Source: Vitrella brassicaformis (Eukaryota; Sar; Vitrellaceae). From it: a stretch of 64,000 bases of DNA. Under the pieces are notes generated by a model, which worked only from the letters and a program-made list of their open reading frames with translations, was not told the origin of the DNA and did not search any database. The position numbers were made by a program, and so were the translations under genes. Of this stretch, positions 12,401 through 25,359 are shown piece by piece. Positions within the stretch are counted from its first letter, which is position 1; each line of letters opens with the position of its first letter. The stretch spans positions 883-64,882 of the forward strand of contig CDMY01000938.1 in NCBI GenBank assembly GCA_001179505.1, given 5' to 3'.

Positions 12401-12876
12401 CCATATCGGGGCCGCCGAGGCCAGGGGGCGCTGAGACACCGGGCGCTGGCGGCATGACCATGAGCCTCAATCCCACCGATCTGGGTCAGTGAGAGAGAAG
12501 GGAAGGAAAGGTCTCGTCAATTCGAACGTGGATTGGTCTTCATCGTCTGGCGTATGTGTGTGGTCGCACAGAGCAAGAGGGTGTCTTCGCGGCTGATGTC
12601 ATCCGGAAGCAGCTCAAGGAGCAGGAGGAGGCGGCCATGAAGGCCACCAAAGGCGCCGGGCAAATTGACGTCAATGAACGTACGACACTGGCACGATACG
12701 TACACACACGGACACTCGGATAGCATCACACACACACACACACGCGCGCGCATTGCCTTTCTGTCCTTTCAGTCAAGAAGCGCAAGGCGCCTTCGAGCGG
12801 CACGGTGAGCGCTGGTGGCGAGGCAAGTGTGGAAAAGAAGAAGAAGCGCAAGAAGGAAGAAAAGTTCAAGTTTTAA
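9483..12876 (+). CDS. SF3B2: Splicing factor 3B subunit 2 (SF3B2 / SAP145 / Cus1)
   Basis: Part of the SF3b complex of the U2 snRNP, which holds U2 at the intron branch point. The N-terminal exons are Lys/Glu-rich. At 10450-10665 is the conserved DUF382 core (PEVVEFWDTTSPDPRLLVFL, then IEVPRHWSQKRKYMAGKKG). It continues with INIDYQALQTAFFKLATKDK and a PSP domain (about 11030-11440: YFEGKEYEAKMKHFKPGIL, PPPWLINMQRYGPPPSYPKL, IPGLNAPIPPGASYGYHPGG, YGNPVYGDY). An acidic run and a Gly/Thr/Pro-rich tail follow (GTVSPGGTSTPAIGGTVTPF). The last exon is basic and ends KKRKKEEKFKF, stop at 12874-12876. The TP-rich tail resembles the phosphorylated TP repeats better known from SF3B1. At least thirteen introns interrupt it, most with TG-rich ends before the acceptor. 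The start is the first ATG in frame with the conserved reading; an in-frame ATG also lies 24 bases upstream. Confidence 0.95.
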
Positions 12877-13322
12877 CCGCACAACACACATGCATTCATT
12901 CATTCATATGGGGCGTCTTGCGGAAGTGAGTGGATGCGGTTATTTGTGAGGGACATCAGTGGTCGTGTGGCTTTATGACAGCTGCAAAGGAAATGGCATG
13001 TGTGAAGTTTCTTCAGTGCATCTTTCGCGGCCATTCTGATGAGAAATGGTTGCGGACAGATGTGGTGGAGGACCGTGACACATGCCAGTTCCTTTGCGCT
13101 ATCGACCCCGCCCTTTGACTGACCATCCCATGTCTGCACATTCGAATGCTGATCCGTTCATCTTGGATGGATGGATGGGTGTCGATTGGTGTTGTGGTTC
13201 AAGGAGATGAAGAGACTGCCAAAGCCACAGCCTGCAGAAGCTGCACAAGCGCGACCGACCGCATCTTTCCATCACTCGGCTTAGATCGCGGGCCCCCCTC
13301 CGCCCCCAGTCCCGCCGAAAAA
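12877..13322. other. Intergenic stretch between SF3B2 and CFAP57
   Basis: It contains a short CATT repeat near 12891 and an open frame running from 13146 into the CFAP57 start without a stop. That upstream extension has no recognisable content, so I treat it as 5' UTR or promoter. Confidence 0.5.
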
Positions 13323-16300
13323 ATGGCTCATCTGCCGCCAGAGATAACGACATCTACACTCGAGAACAACAATGCAGAGGATGCCGAGCCATTGTCGACC
13401 CTTGCCTCTCCTGCAGCGCCGCCCGTCGCTATGTTCGGCGAAGGCGGCCAGTTCAAGAACGGTGTCCGGCTCTCTCTCAGGTCACAGCATGCACACATTC
13501 TCGCGCTACAATTCCATCTTCCGGTGACTTTGTCCATCAGGCACGCCATGGGAGTGCTGCCCCACGTGTTCCGCGAGACCATCCTCTTCCACGACGACGA
13601 GGTGTTCATCTTTGCCGTCGGCGCCCACCTCGCCATGTACGACACGGCACGCGCCAGCATGTCCTTCATCAGTGCGCGGGAGTCCTACGGCCGAATCATT
13701 ACTGCAATGGCGAGAGCGCCGAATGGCAAGGTGCTTGCAGTGGCGGACAAAGGCTGCGGTTTGAGTGACGAGAAGGGGGTGCAGGTGGTGATGATCCACC
13801 TGGCCACAAACCAGGTGTGGAAGGTGCTGACGGTGCCGCATAGGAAGGTGGACGTGGTCGCCTGCACCTTCACGGGTTGCTCGAGGTACTTCATCTCCCT
13901 ATCGGGCGCACCGGACTACATCCTCATCTACTGGCGGTGGGAGACAGGCAGGCCGCTGGCTATGCAAGTGAGCAACGAAGATGCCTTGTGGTATATCACG
14001 GGATGCACGTCTCTCTTCCTCTGTCAGGAAGTAAAATGCACCACTGACAAGCTGACGGTGAATCCTCGAAGCAATTCTCATCTCGCTATTGGGGGACCGG
14101 GCTATCTCCGCATGTGGGGCTACTCTGCGCATGACAAGGTGCTCAAAGAGACAGAAGCCCTATTGCCCACCAGGCAGGAGCGGGATCTTGTGTTCGTCGA
14201 CCACGCCTGGCTGTCGGCCAAACTACTAGTGGCCGCCACCAGAGACGGCCAGCTCTTCCTCTTCGACCGGACAGAGATCCGCCACCACGTGAACATCAAG
14301 CAGCAGCTGGCCGAGAGACTGCAGCCGACAACCACAGATGACCAGCAGGCGGAAGGGCAGTCCGGCACGGCCCTCCGGAGAAAGAAAACCACCACTAGAC
14401 TGACAACAAAGGCCACGAAGTCCGGCAAGACTCAGGAGAATCTCCTGGCTTTCGTCGCGCGCAGACGGATGACTGGCGAGTCCCAACAGGTGGAAGTTGC
14501 AGGTGGCACTGGAGGCCTGGTGGGCCTGGAGCTGGGCGATCTCGAGGAATTGGAGATCATGTGCTGCGCCAAGTGGGGCAAGGGAATAGTAGTCGGTGGC
14601 ACACGAGGCTACGTAGGTATCTACCACCTGGAGGAAGGCGCGACTGAGGCAGCGACGGGAGGCGACGAGGACGACAAGCAAGGCTCGCCTGAGCTCAGGC
14701 TGGAGAGTTTGGGGCACTTCTGCGTGCCCGACGGAGCAAAGAAGGTGGTGCGGCGCTGTGCATGCAGCCCCGATGACGCCATGCTGGTAGGCTGGCGAAA
14801 GACATTGGAAGATAACGCGCCCGTGCTTCTCTTAGGTATTGTTGGTCCAAGGCGAGATCGAAGACATGTCTTCTTCTTTTGGCATGGGCCTCACGGACCT
14901 GAAAGCAAGGTACGCCCATTCAAAACGCCCACCCGCATACATCATCCTTTCTCGTCCAGTGCCCAGCGCCACGCTTCCGAGACGTCCCCCAGCCGTCGGA
15001 GGGTGTCAGGGCTCTCAATCCTCCCATCTGGAGTGAGGCAAGGATGGGAGCTGCTGAGCTTCCCACTCAGCCAGGCGGACTTCATGGCCACACGGGAGCA
15101 TACTGATGAGTCCCTGAGAGAGATATTCACGCCAGTGTTCCCAGGGGGATTCCACCAGCTGGGGGTGACAGGCATGGAGGCCGCACTGTGGAGGTGCGCA
15201 CTAATGGGTGGGTGGAAGGGACGGGTCGTTGCACACAGACGGATGGATATTCACGGTATATGCAGGCGATGCATCTTCACGTCATCTGAGGACTTCACCA
15301 TCCGCGGCTGGAGCTACCCTCTTGTCGAGGAGATGGCGCCTCCCGAGTCGCCATCCAACGCCTCGCCGTCACTGGAACATCCCCTAGGAGCCGACATGAT
15401 GTCAAGGCGGACCGAGAAGAGTGGCCCAGAGTATGAGTGTACCTTCTGCCACCAATTCACCGAGTACGACAAGCCACTGGCCCTTACTGTGCATCCATTC
15501 GGTGGGTGGGAAAAGAAAATGGGCAGAGAGGTAGCAGACACATCGATGTGTGTGCGCAGGCCTTCAGGTGGCAGTTTGTTTCGACGACCGCCTCCGGATA
15601 TACCATCAGAGTGAAGAGCCGCGCCTGAGGACGGGGATGGACCTCACCATCAAGGCGCCAAATGCTGCCACTTTCTCACACAAAGGGGACCTGATCGCAC
15701 TGGCATCTCAGACACTCGTACGTACGCACCTATGGCCTCGCTGTCTCCCAATCGTCAGTCTGCATCCTTTTCTCGTGTCTCAGGTGATTGTGCTTGACGC
15801 CATCCGTGGTGTGGTGCTGCACACGCTCTCGGCCCATGTGGCAGCCGTGCAGCAGATCATCTTCTCCTATGACGACCGCCTCTTCCTCTCCTGTGGTGCC
15901 GATGGTGCTGTCTACGGCTGGCGAGTCGACGGAGGTCATCGCGTGTTCGAACACGTCAGCAAGAACAACATCTACACCTGCATCGCACACGACCTGCAAA
16001 CGTGAGCAGATGAAAGACGTCACAGTCCCATATGCATGCCCCTCCCATGGATGCGGGGCGTGTCTCTCTTAGCGAGTCAGTGGCTGCGGCGACGCGCGAA
16101 GGGCACTTGCGCATGATCACCCAGGGGGGCCACCAGATAGCCGTCGACACCGAACCCACACGAGGGCAGACCTCCCACGGCCATGCCGCCTCCTCCACCT
16201 CCGCAAGGCACAGGGGATCGATTGACGCGACGGCGTCGCCATCACGGAAGATATCGCAGCCCGGCAAGACGCCAACTACGACTGCAGGGTAGAGAGACGA

Positions 16301-19063
16301 CACAGATGAATGTACGGATATCGCGCGGTGTGTGATGGCTCACTCAGCGTGGGTTACGCGTGGTCGTCCCTACCAATCTACTACACGCAGCTGCTGCTTG
16401 CCCCTCCGCTCGCCGCTTTGTTTGGCGGCACATCGCACGGCACCATTCGCTCGTTCGTGTGGCCTTTCAAGCCCAACACGCTACCGGACTTCCTTGAGTT
16501 CCCGCTGCACGCTGCACCGGTGACCAAGCTGGCGACCAGCAGTGAATGGACACTACTCTTCTCAGCCTGCGAAGGTGAGCGAGGGAAGCAGAGATCTCCA
16601 CGGGCTTACATAGGGGTGCCTGCCCGTGTCTCTGTGTCTTGTCCAGACGGCGCTCTGATCGTGAGTGCCATCGAGGTGGTCAAAGGAGGTCAACTCCAGC
16701 CTCTCAGGGCGATCCAGACGAAGGAGGACTTTCTCAACTACTGCTTCCGCATCACCAGGGGCAGCCCCGTAGCAGCAGCAGCAGGCGATGAGCAAGGTGA
16801 GGGTGACGACATTCGGGCCGCCCTGGATGCTCGCGAGGACGCCAAGCGCCTGCAGGTGCAGAAGAGGCTGACTAGTGCCTGTCTGATGGGCACGTACTCG
16901 CTGTTCCTGGACGAGTTCCTGCTGGTACCCATCGCGAGCAGAGCCGAACGGTCAGCCTTCCCTCATTGTCCCTGCGATGCACGTGTGCGTATCTGATTTG
17001 TTTACTTACACGCAGAATAGCAGAGATTCGTGATTTGCGTGAGCGTTTGGAGACGCTCAAGAGCGACACCGAGTTCACGTTTCACCAGAAGGAGCAGGAG
17101 ATGAACGAGCGGGTCGACATACTCCAACGAGAGAAGGAGGCGATGAGACAGAGTCTGCAGGCACAGTATGACGGTAAGGAACCAAGCAAGCAACGCGTGA
17201 CGTCCACTCTCACCTTCTGTCTATCTGTCTGCCCATTCACAGCGATGGTCGAGAAGCTCGCTCTCGCTCACCAGACGCACGAGAGCGACGTGCAGGCAGT
17301 CACCACAAATCTTGAGAGGCGTCTCGAGACTGCCGAGCGTGACGCGCAGAACAAGTTGGAGAGACAGGTGGAGAAAATCCTCGCGCTGCGGGAGAAGCTC
17401 GACAGAGAGGGCCAGCACCACCACCTGTCACTCCTCAACTGCCGTGATGACCATGACAGGCGACTCAACGAGCTGCAGAAGCACCACGAGGGCGTCATCA
17501 AGGAGATACAGAAGGAGTATGATAGAGTGTGCAATCTGCTGCGCACTGATGGGGTCAAATTCGAGGAGGCGCTGACGCAGCAGGAGATCGAATACGAGGG
17601 AGAGATACAACAGTGGGCGAGCGGATACACGTGGATATGTGGTTTGCCATGAGTGGATGTGCATGTGTGTGTTGATAGGATGGTGAGTGACAATCGTCGT
17701 GCTCTGCAGGACGAGGCGGAGAAGTCCACTTCGGCCATCAAGGACAACGTCAGCCTCGCACAGACTATGATCTACCAAAAGGGTGAGGTGACCCCCCATC
17801 AATCCACCCAGACAAATCGACCAATACCTTCACCGGTGTGGATACATGCGTTGCATGATTCACACATTTGCGTGTGCAGGGGAGCTGCGTAAGAAGGAGG
17901 AGGAGCTTACGGACTGCCGCCGGAGAAACGAGAATATTCAGGCGCAGCTGGACGAAATGCGGGAGCAGAATCACAAAATGGAATCGCAGCTGAGGGAACG
18001 GTAAGCGAGTGAATCAACGAACGAGACTCCGACTATCCATCCAGCCTGACGTCGTCTCGTGTCTGTGTCTCGCTCAGTGAAGAGATGCTGCGGCGGAAGG
18101 ACGAGATTGTGGGCCACTTGCGCGACACGCAGAAGCACCTGGAAAGCTTCAGATCAGTGCTCTTCCACAAGGTGAAGTCTCTCGAGGACGAGCGAGACCC
18201 ACTTGAGGAGCAGGTGTACCGGCTCGAGGAGAACCTCAGAGATATATACTCTGAGTTCATGGACGAGATCCGGGTCAAGAAGAACCTCGAGAACAACCTC
18301 ATCGTAGGCTTTGCTTCCACGCATCCATGACGCAGACATATCATTTATCGCTCTGTCCGTGTCTTCAACAGGAGAGGAACCAGAAGCTTGGCATTCTCCA
18401 GGGTGACAACAATAACCTCCGCATGAGGCAGCGCGGTCTCCAGTCAGACATCAAGCGCGTCCTCACCGACCTGCACGAGATCGTCAACGACCCACACATG
18501 ACCGACGGCGCGTCCCTTGCCCGCAGTCTGCGCGACATCATCCGCAAGCACGAGAGCAGGCTCGCCGCAGAGGACCGGCCGGGTCGGAGGGCCCTGACGA
18601 GCGAGCAGGAGAGGCGTGGGGAGGGCGAGAAGGGATACCTGATGGAGGAGCTGCTGCGGCAGCGGGAGCTGCTGATACGGAAGGCTAGCTCCATCATGCA
18701 GAAAAACCAGTACCTGCAGGACGACCGGAGGAGAGACATGCTCAAGTGGACGGGACAGAATGCTGGTTGGACCATGTACACTCACTCATTGTGCATTCAT
18801 ATTCTGTGTCTGCATCGATCTTCTGTCTGCAGAATTGATCGCTGATCTGAATTGTCTGCGCGTCGAGAAACGTTCCTATGAGCGTGCCACCGGTCAGGAA
18901 GAGCATCAAAACAGATGAAACGCACAGCGTCCTTTGTTTACTCCTCTCCTTCAGACGACCTGAAGCACAAGCTGTATCTGTCCTCCTTCAAGATGAAACA
19001 AATCATCGCAGACCACCAGAGGGAAGAACTCCGGAGGCGATCCGCTTCACCAAGAAATGCCGC

Positions 19064-19095
<32 letters not shown>

Positions 19096-20270
19096 CACGG
19101 CCGCACTCGCGCTCACCCTCGCAAGCGCCACCGCCATTGCTTCCTCCTCTCGACGCGACCACCGTTAGCCGCGAGCAACCAGCTGAGGGTGAACGGACAC
19201 GGGCAGCGGCTGGGGGAGAGGTCGGCGATGAATTGGGTGACTTTCCGCTAAGTGTCGGAGCCAATGAAGGGCTGGTGGAAAGCGAGTCGGTCTACCGGCA
19301 GTGGCACATGAGGAGCGAGGAGGATGGGAAGGGGACGCCCTATACGAGACGGCAGGCGGCGAAGAAGTAGGTGTTTCTTTCCTACCACAGAAACTTTCCG
19401 CTTGAGATCCGTGTTTCTTTCCCGTCTGTCAGGGTTGACCGCGATCGCCTCCACGACCGCTCCGTCCACCTGCCGTCTCCTTCTCCGTCCCCTCTATCAC
19501 CTCCCAGCAGACAATTCTCCGTCAGCAAGACATCACTGCGCGGCCAGCTAGCCACTCCCATGGGACACAGCAAGTCATTGCCGTCTCTCGTCAAGGGCGG
19601 CAGGGGACGAGGGGGGGAAAGGTTGTCGACAAGAGCTGTCCTGTCGCCGATCGAGCGACAGTACCAGGTGAGCGATGCCGGCGGAAGGTTGTCTGCTCAC
19701 AATGGCCATCAATCACAAATGCTTTGTGTCACGATCAGGGGATGGTTGCTCGCTCAGACTACCAGAGCCGTCAGCTCGAGATGCAGGGATATCGTATGAG
19801 ACACCTCCACGAACAAGTCAGGAACGCTCTGGATGACCAGCCCTCGTCATCCTTGTCGCGTCATGCCGCCCATCCGCATCCCAACGCGGCGGCAGTGGGC
19901 GTGGGGAGTATCACAAGCGAGACACAAGGCGAGTCAAGTCTGTGGAGCGACGGGATGGGCGAGAGGGCCGCAGGACAACCAAAGGTCAGGTGTCGACTTC
20001 ACTGGTCTGCGCACACCATCTGCCGATCTGTTCGCTCAGGCCGCTCCTCACAAGGCAGCAATCGCCAAGTCTCGCTCTGGAAGTGTCGGGCCCAGAGATC
20101 CGCTGCACGGTTCAACTACAGCCGTGCTTTCGCATCCTTCCCAGGAGGCGCCATCCAGCCAGCAAGGGCAGGGCAGCAGCAAGGAGGAGGAGACAGTGTA
20201 CACAGGGGGACCGATCAGCCCATCAAACATCTTTCCTGCTCTCGGAACGCGTGGGGTGGACGGCTGGTGA
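13323..20270 (+). CDS. CFAP57: Cilia- and flagella-associated protein 57 (CFAP57/WDR65)
   Basis: An N-terminal WD40 region (about 13550-16960) precedes a long coiled coil (about 17015-18760), the plan of CFAP57, an axonemal protein linked to inner dynein arms. WD40 landmarks include HAMGVLPHVFRETILFHDDE, IFAVGAHLAMYD, VVACTFTGCSRYFISLSGAP, ILIYWRWETGRP and, near the end, HVAAVQQIIFSYDDRLFLS followed by CGADGAVYGWRV. The coiled coil starts IAEIRDLRERLETLKSDTEF and includes DEAEKSTSAIKDN and DEIVGHLRDTQKHLESFRS. The first intron splits an Arg codon at 13480/13540. Most of the WD40 half lies on one very large exon. The C-terminal 450 or so codons (18950-20270) are disordered: a poly-Gln run at 19066-19095, then Ser/Pro/Arg-rich sequence ending ALGTRGVDGW. 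That tail is longer than I expect for the family. The ATG at 13323 is the first in a good context. Confidence 0.9.
19066..19095 (+). repeat. CAG/CAA run coding for poly-Gln in CFAP57
   Basis: A mix of CAA and CAG codons gives about ten consecutive Gln in the disordered tail of the CFAP57 gene. The mixed codons suggest it is more stable than a pure triplet array. Confidence 0.85.
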
Positions 20271-20565
20271 CTGTGTGACTGATGTCAAAATGCTTGCTTC
20301 TCTCTGGTAAGCTATCTGTAGTGCTGATGGACAGCTCATGCAGCTGGGCGGCGAGAGACATGTGGAGACGCACATTCATGTACAGAGAGAGGATCGGATC
20401 GATAGACGTCCGTGTCTTGTGTGCATGCATCTGAGCGAATCGGCGGGTTAACAAGCAGGCAAATGTGGCAATGGCACATCAAAACGGCGCCAACGTTCAC
20501 CAAAACACAGGCTTTCAATCATCTCACCAACCACACCAATCAGCTCCGTTACCCCGTCCCTCACA

Positions 20566-23500
20566 TCATTGCGTCCGTTCGTCTGGTGGTGGTGGCACCA
20601 CATCCCTCCCGCCAGAGGCAGAGACAGGCATCACACGAGACCTCGAAAATGACCTGTCGACTCTCTCACGAACCCACTCGATCGGCCCACCGCCTCCTAG
20701 AGCTGAGGACACCATAGGGCGGTCGTCGTCATGGTCCTCTTCAGGGCCCGGGATAGGAATTGGGGCACCATGCGAACGGAAAGGATTTGAGAGGGTGCCA
20801 AAACCGTCCATCTGGCCGTCAAGGGAAGGGGGCGGGTCGTCCTTCACAGACAGTATCACACAGGGATTGTACAATGCCACAAGGACGGACGAGCAGCGCA
20901 GCAGTGGATAGATGTGCTACATACCTGTCCCGAGCAGCAAATGCCGCTTGGCATTGGAGAACGCACGGTCGGTTCATTCGTCACGTACTTGCCCGGGACG
21001 CCGCCGACCTCCCTGTCCAGATTGACGGCTCCTGAGAAGGAGACGCTCTTTCTCCTCTCACCGGCGGCCGCCTCGCTGGCGCCATGCGATTGGGCCGGTT
21101 CACTCTGCAACCCGGTCGGCTGGTCGGCGAGCCTGGACTGTCGCCGCTCCTGGTGCCGCAGCATGACCGTCTTCCGTTTCTGCGCCAGCCACTTCCTGTG
21201 ATGCTGAAAAGACAAAGGAGGGAGGGAGGGAGGGAGACACGAGTGGGCAATGCGCGAATGAGTGTGCGTGAGGACAGTGTCATACGTGTGTGCGATATGT
21301 GTGTATACCTGCTGCAGGAAGGGGTACATGATTAGGATTTCGTCGATGTCTCGTCTTGACAGTATGATGATCTGGCAGTGGCTGCCGCACACAGCCGTGT
21401 AGCGGCGTCCAGGCGCCACGCCGTGAGCGGCCCTGTCGCCGGGACGGGGCGACAAGTCCGCACCTTCCTCTGCGGCAGACGAGGGGGGCGACTTGATTGT
21501 CTCGAGGGCGTCCTCCCACAGCACCGACTCCCCCACATACGAGGGGGCTCTGAAGAAGAGAGAAGCAGACACGGAAATCGGCTTGGGGCTATTGATTGCC
21601 TTTTGGATGGTTCTGTGTGCGTGTATTTGACTGACCTCATCACGACTTCCTCATCTTTGCGGACGTAGTCGACGTCGTCGATCTGCAGGCAGAGACGGTC
21701 AAACGATGGGTATACGCACATATTACACTTTCCATATGTGGGCTCCGACGGCTCACGTCTTGCCTTGAGTTCCATATCCTCTCCTTGAGCTTCTCAATAT
21801 ACATGCGATGCTGAGAAACACACGTCCAGCAAATTATCAAGGTATGAAGCAGCCCCTCCCTCCCTCCCTGCCTCCATCCATGCATCTCTCTGTACGTACC
21901 TCCTCGGGCGTCATAGACGTGGCGAAATTCCTGAGGGTGGAAGCCTTCTTGCCCATCTTCTCCCTCCGCCTCCTTGTCGTGGCCATCCGCGTGAAGGTCT
22001 TGGTGATCTTGCTGCGCTTGTCGGCCGCCCCCGCGGCGCCCATGGCCTCATCCACGTCTGACCTCCCGATGGATGCCGCCAGATCCTCCATGGCGGAATG
22101 GTCTGGGGGAGAGAGGACGAAATGAAAATGTCTGTGTGTGTCATAAGGCCTCCTCGCCTGCGTGTGTGCGTGCGTACCTGTGCCGAGCACGAGCCTGCCT
22201 AAGGTGAGGAAATATACGTTGTCGTCGATTTGGCCCCTCTCGAAGAGCACATCGCCTGGGCCCTGCCACATCCACCTGCAGGGAGAAAGGCAGAGCCAGC
22301 CAGCCAACCAGACAGACAGACCGTGATGTCACCCAGTCTAGCATACATCGCATGTGTAATGGTGACAGTCAAGACGCTTTCCCTCACCTGGCTCGCTCGG
22401 CGAGTGTCTCGATACAACTGGGGTACGCCGCCATCCACTTAAGGAAAGGGGCGGCCTGTCGAGCGACGGCAATGAATGCACCGAGACGCGATCGATTCGT
22501 GTCTCACGTATATGTGTGTATGTGTATCTGTGTGTATGTGTATATGTATGTGTATGTATGTGTATGTGTATGTGTATATAGCTGACCGCCATGTACTTGC
22601 CGCAGACGTGCATGGCGACCTGACGCCTCAGAGTGAGAGACAGCTGAGGCAGCAAATCCTGCTCCCTGTGGCCACACACACGTATGTCACACATCCATCC
22701 CACCCATGTGAGCATTCATGTGTGTCGCCTCTGAGTTCGTGTGTGTCTGACCGTAGGGCCAAATCATTATCCTGGTCCCAGACATACTCAAGGTGACGGC
22801 GAATGCGGCCTGCAGCAGATAGTCGCAAACAACGGCCATGTCTCTTCCGGTGCAGTGCTGTGCCGCCATGTGGATAAGATTATGCCTTTGAGGGTGATGG
22901 GGAAATCTCTCCATCGAAGATAACGGCCAAGATTCGTCATCTGAGCACGATACCTGTGCGCACACACAGACACACAGACACACAGACACACAGACACACA
23001 GACACACAGACACACAGGCACACAGACAGACAGACACACAGACAGACAGACAGAGTGAGATAATGTCCTGTGTGCCCGCTTGTGTGTCTGCTTGCTTGTT
23101 ATATGGCCGACCACTCATTGGCCATGGCGGAGCTGCTGAGGTGCTGTGTGATGGAGCCGAGGGTTGCACCGAAGACCGCCACGGCACTCAGCAGGAAAAG
23201 CACCGTAAACACCCTCTCGGCGTGGGTTATCGGCTGGATGTCGCCTGTACACCGGTGGGCGAGTCAACACGTGTGTGATTCCATTCATTGGCTCTTCTGT
23301 GTGAGCGTACCATAGCCGACAGTAGTCATGGTGGTGAGTGTGAAGTGCATAGAGAAGACGTACAGGTGCGGGAGGCTGCCCTGCAGGTGCTCCGGCACAA
23401 ACTCTGTGATCCACGACTCACCGTACGTCTTGGTCGTCTCGAAACCAAGCCTGCGTGTGGTGTGGGAGACACACTCTCTCTCTCTCTCTCTCTTGTGTGT

Positions 23501-25223
23501 GTGAGTGTGTGTGTGCGCGTGTGTGTGAGTGTCTGTGTGTGTAGACACAGATGCGTCCCATGCCCATGCGTACCTGTACCAGATGCAGGCAAAGTAGTGC
23601 GACATGAGCAGCAGTATCAGCACCGCTCGGAAGATCACGATCGACGACGTGAACAGCGCTGCCCCAGAGAACATGTCTTCTAACCTGACATGAATGCGCA
23701 CAACCATACCCACAGCTCCATCGCTTTCCTCCCTCTCCGACCGACCTCTGGAAGAATCTTGTCAGCTTTGCGAGGCGCAGGAGCTTGACGGCTCGAATGA
23801 ACCTGCTGAACTTGAGGAAGCGGAAGAGCCTGACGCCGCTGGCGCGCTGGTCGTCGTCCGGGAGTATCCATGTGATGGGGAAGGCGGCGAGGAAGTCGAC
23901 CCAGAACCAGGTCTTGAGGTAGTTGACGGCGATTGAGTGCGGGTTGAGCACCAGCACGTCGTCGCGGTAATAAGCGGTGAAGAAGTTAAGAACCAGGTCG
24001 CACATGAAATACACCGATATCGCCTTGTCGACGGTCGTCCTGCAGCCCCGTGGTTGACGACGGACACAGATGACGAGAGAGACAGAGACACCCACAACAC
24101 GATCGATGGCGTGGCGTGTTGCCTGTTTGATGATTGATGTCTCGATCGCACCAGATGAATTCGGGGCTGGGCTCGAATGCGATGATGTAAGGTATTCTTA
24201 ACGCTTCCCAAAGGATGAACACGAAACCCAGAATGTCCCACAGCGCCCTCAACAGCCCGTCGGGATGCACAATCGGCACCGAAATCGTCCTGCTCACTCC
24301 GCACAGGGTGAAGTGGATCGGTGTCCACGTGCGCGTCTTAATCTTCCTCGCGTCCTGATCTTCCTGCTCGTGCCTCAGGGATATCCCGTCCATCGTGGTC
24401 AGCGTAGCGCTCGACGCGCCCACCTGCGGCAAATGCCACTTGACCCTCGTCATGTCCTCCTCCACCCCTCCCTCCCCCTCTTTCAAAGGCTGCTTTGCCC
24501 CCGCTCTGTCCTCGATCACCTCCTCCTCTCTCTCCATCTCCTTATACTTGACACCAGCACTGCTCAGCTGAGAGCCGAGACGATCCAGGCTGGTGGCAGG
24601 CCGCACTGGTTGGCTGATGTCGTCATCTGCTGTGGCTGGAGGGGCTGCGCGGCCGCCTTGGGGAGGCAGTTGGACGACTGGCTGGGAGGAGATGGGGCGG
24701 GATGGCGGTGGGGAGGGGGGCGCGGAGGTGTGAGGGACACCTGGCAGCTGCCGCGCCAGGGAGGGGGACGACAGGCTGTTCACTTGCTCCGTCAACACAT
24801 CGAGTCGGGAGCCAATCTGACATGCATGGTGGACCAGAGACAAGAAGCTGCAATGAATTGTTCTTGCGCATCACCCTGTCAGCTGACCTTGAGCACTTGG
24901 TCGAGTATCTTGTGCAGGAGCTCCTCCACATGCGGGCTGGTCTGCTGGGAGGGCGTGATGCCGCCGGTCGAGTAAGGGTAGTGTACCACCTCCGACTGCC
25001 TGGACGCTCGGTGCGCATCGATGAAGAAAGACGAGCCCTGCAGCGCCACGCACGCATGCAACGACGCAACCAGCGGAATTATGGAGAGGGAACGTGTGCT
25101 CTGTTTGTTCCTTCATTCCATCAAGTAACCTGATGCACGTGTGTCGGCAGCTGGAGAGTCGACTTTCTGCCAGCGCCTGACGCCGGGCTGGCGGAGCCAG
25201 ACGGACGTACGTGACTCCACATG
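20566..25223 (-). CDS. Voltage-gated K+ channel with cyclic-nucleotide-binding fold (EAG/HCN/CNG superfamily)
   Basis: The start at 25223 gives MWSHVRPSGSASPASG, then a Pro-rich cytosolic N-terminus and WTPIHFTLCGVSRTISVPIV. Segments in order: S1 (ALWDILGFVFILWEALRIPY), S2 (ISVYFMCDLVLNFFTAYY), S3 (LKTWFWVDFLAAFPITWIL), S4 (LFRFLKFSRFIRAVKLLRLA, basic every third residue), S5 (FRAVLILLLMSHYFACIWYR), a pore with HFTLTTMTTVGYGD (K+-selective GYGD) and S6 (FTVLFLLSAVAVFGATLGSI). The C-linker (YRAQMTNLGRYLRWRDFP, RIRRHLEYVWDQDNDLALRE) leads to a cNBD (GPGDVLFERGQIDDNVYFLT; YVGESVLWEDALE; RRYTAVCGSHCQIIILSRRD). The cNBD is unusual: over 100 basic, charged residues separate its early and late strands, and a further roughly 30-residue loop follows the GE of the phosphate-binding cassette. 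Cyclic-nucleotide binding is therefore uncertain. The last exon ends PPPPDERTQ. One C-linker intron is GC-AG. Confidence 0.9.
22500..22583. repeat. TGTGTATG simple repeat in an intron
   Basis: An 80-base tract of alternating tgtgta and tgtatg units lies in an intron of the minus-strand channel gene. Here the TG strand is antisense, the reverse of the trend in many other introns. Confidence 0.85.
22810..22885 (-). other. GC-AG intron in the channel C-linker
   Basis: On the minus strand the upstream exon ends CTCAAAG and the intron begins gcataatc; it ends ctgctgcag before GCCGCATTC. Joining them gives ITLKGRIRRHLEYVW, the expected uninterrupted C-linker helices, and no GT donor nearby keeps frame. 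The intron is 76 bases. Confidence 0.8.
22958..23055. repeat. 8-bp (CACACAGA)n repeat in an intron
   Basis: About ten tandem copies of cacacaga fill most of one intron of the channel gene and decay to cagacagacaga at the right end. Confidence 0.9.
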
Positions 25224-25359
25224 AAGTGTGTTCGAGGTGGGGGCGGATGAGGGCAGACAAACCCGAGCTCGCACATGCATGCATCGCATTCCCTCCAAGG
25301 GAAGCTAAGGAAGGGAAGCATTGTCATCATCTCGTGTCCAACATGCACACACGGTCCAT

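Noticed and set aside
13146-13322. In-frame extension upstream of CFAP57
   Set aside because: The frame is open, but the translation (MLIRSSWMDGWVSIGVVV...) has no similarity to the family, and a good ATG occurs at 13323.
22958-23055. Regular repeat that might suggest a CRISPR-like array
   Set aside because: It is a simple 8-base CACACAGA tandem repeat without spacers, inside a eukaryotic intron.
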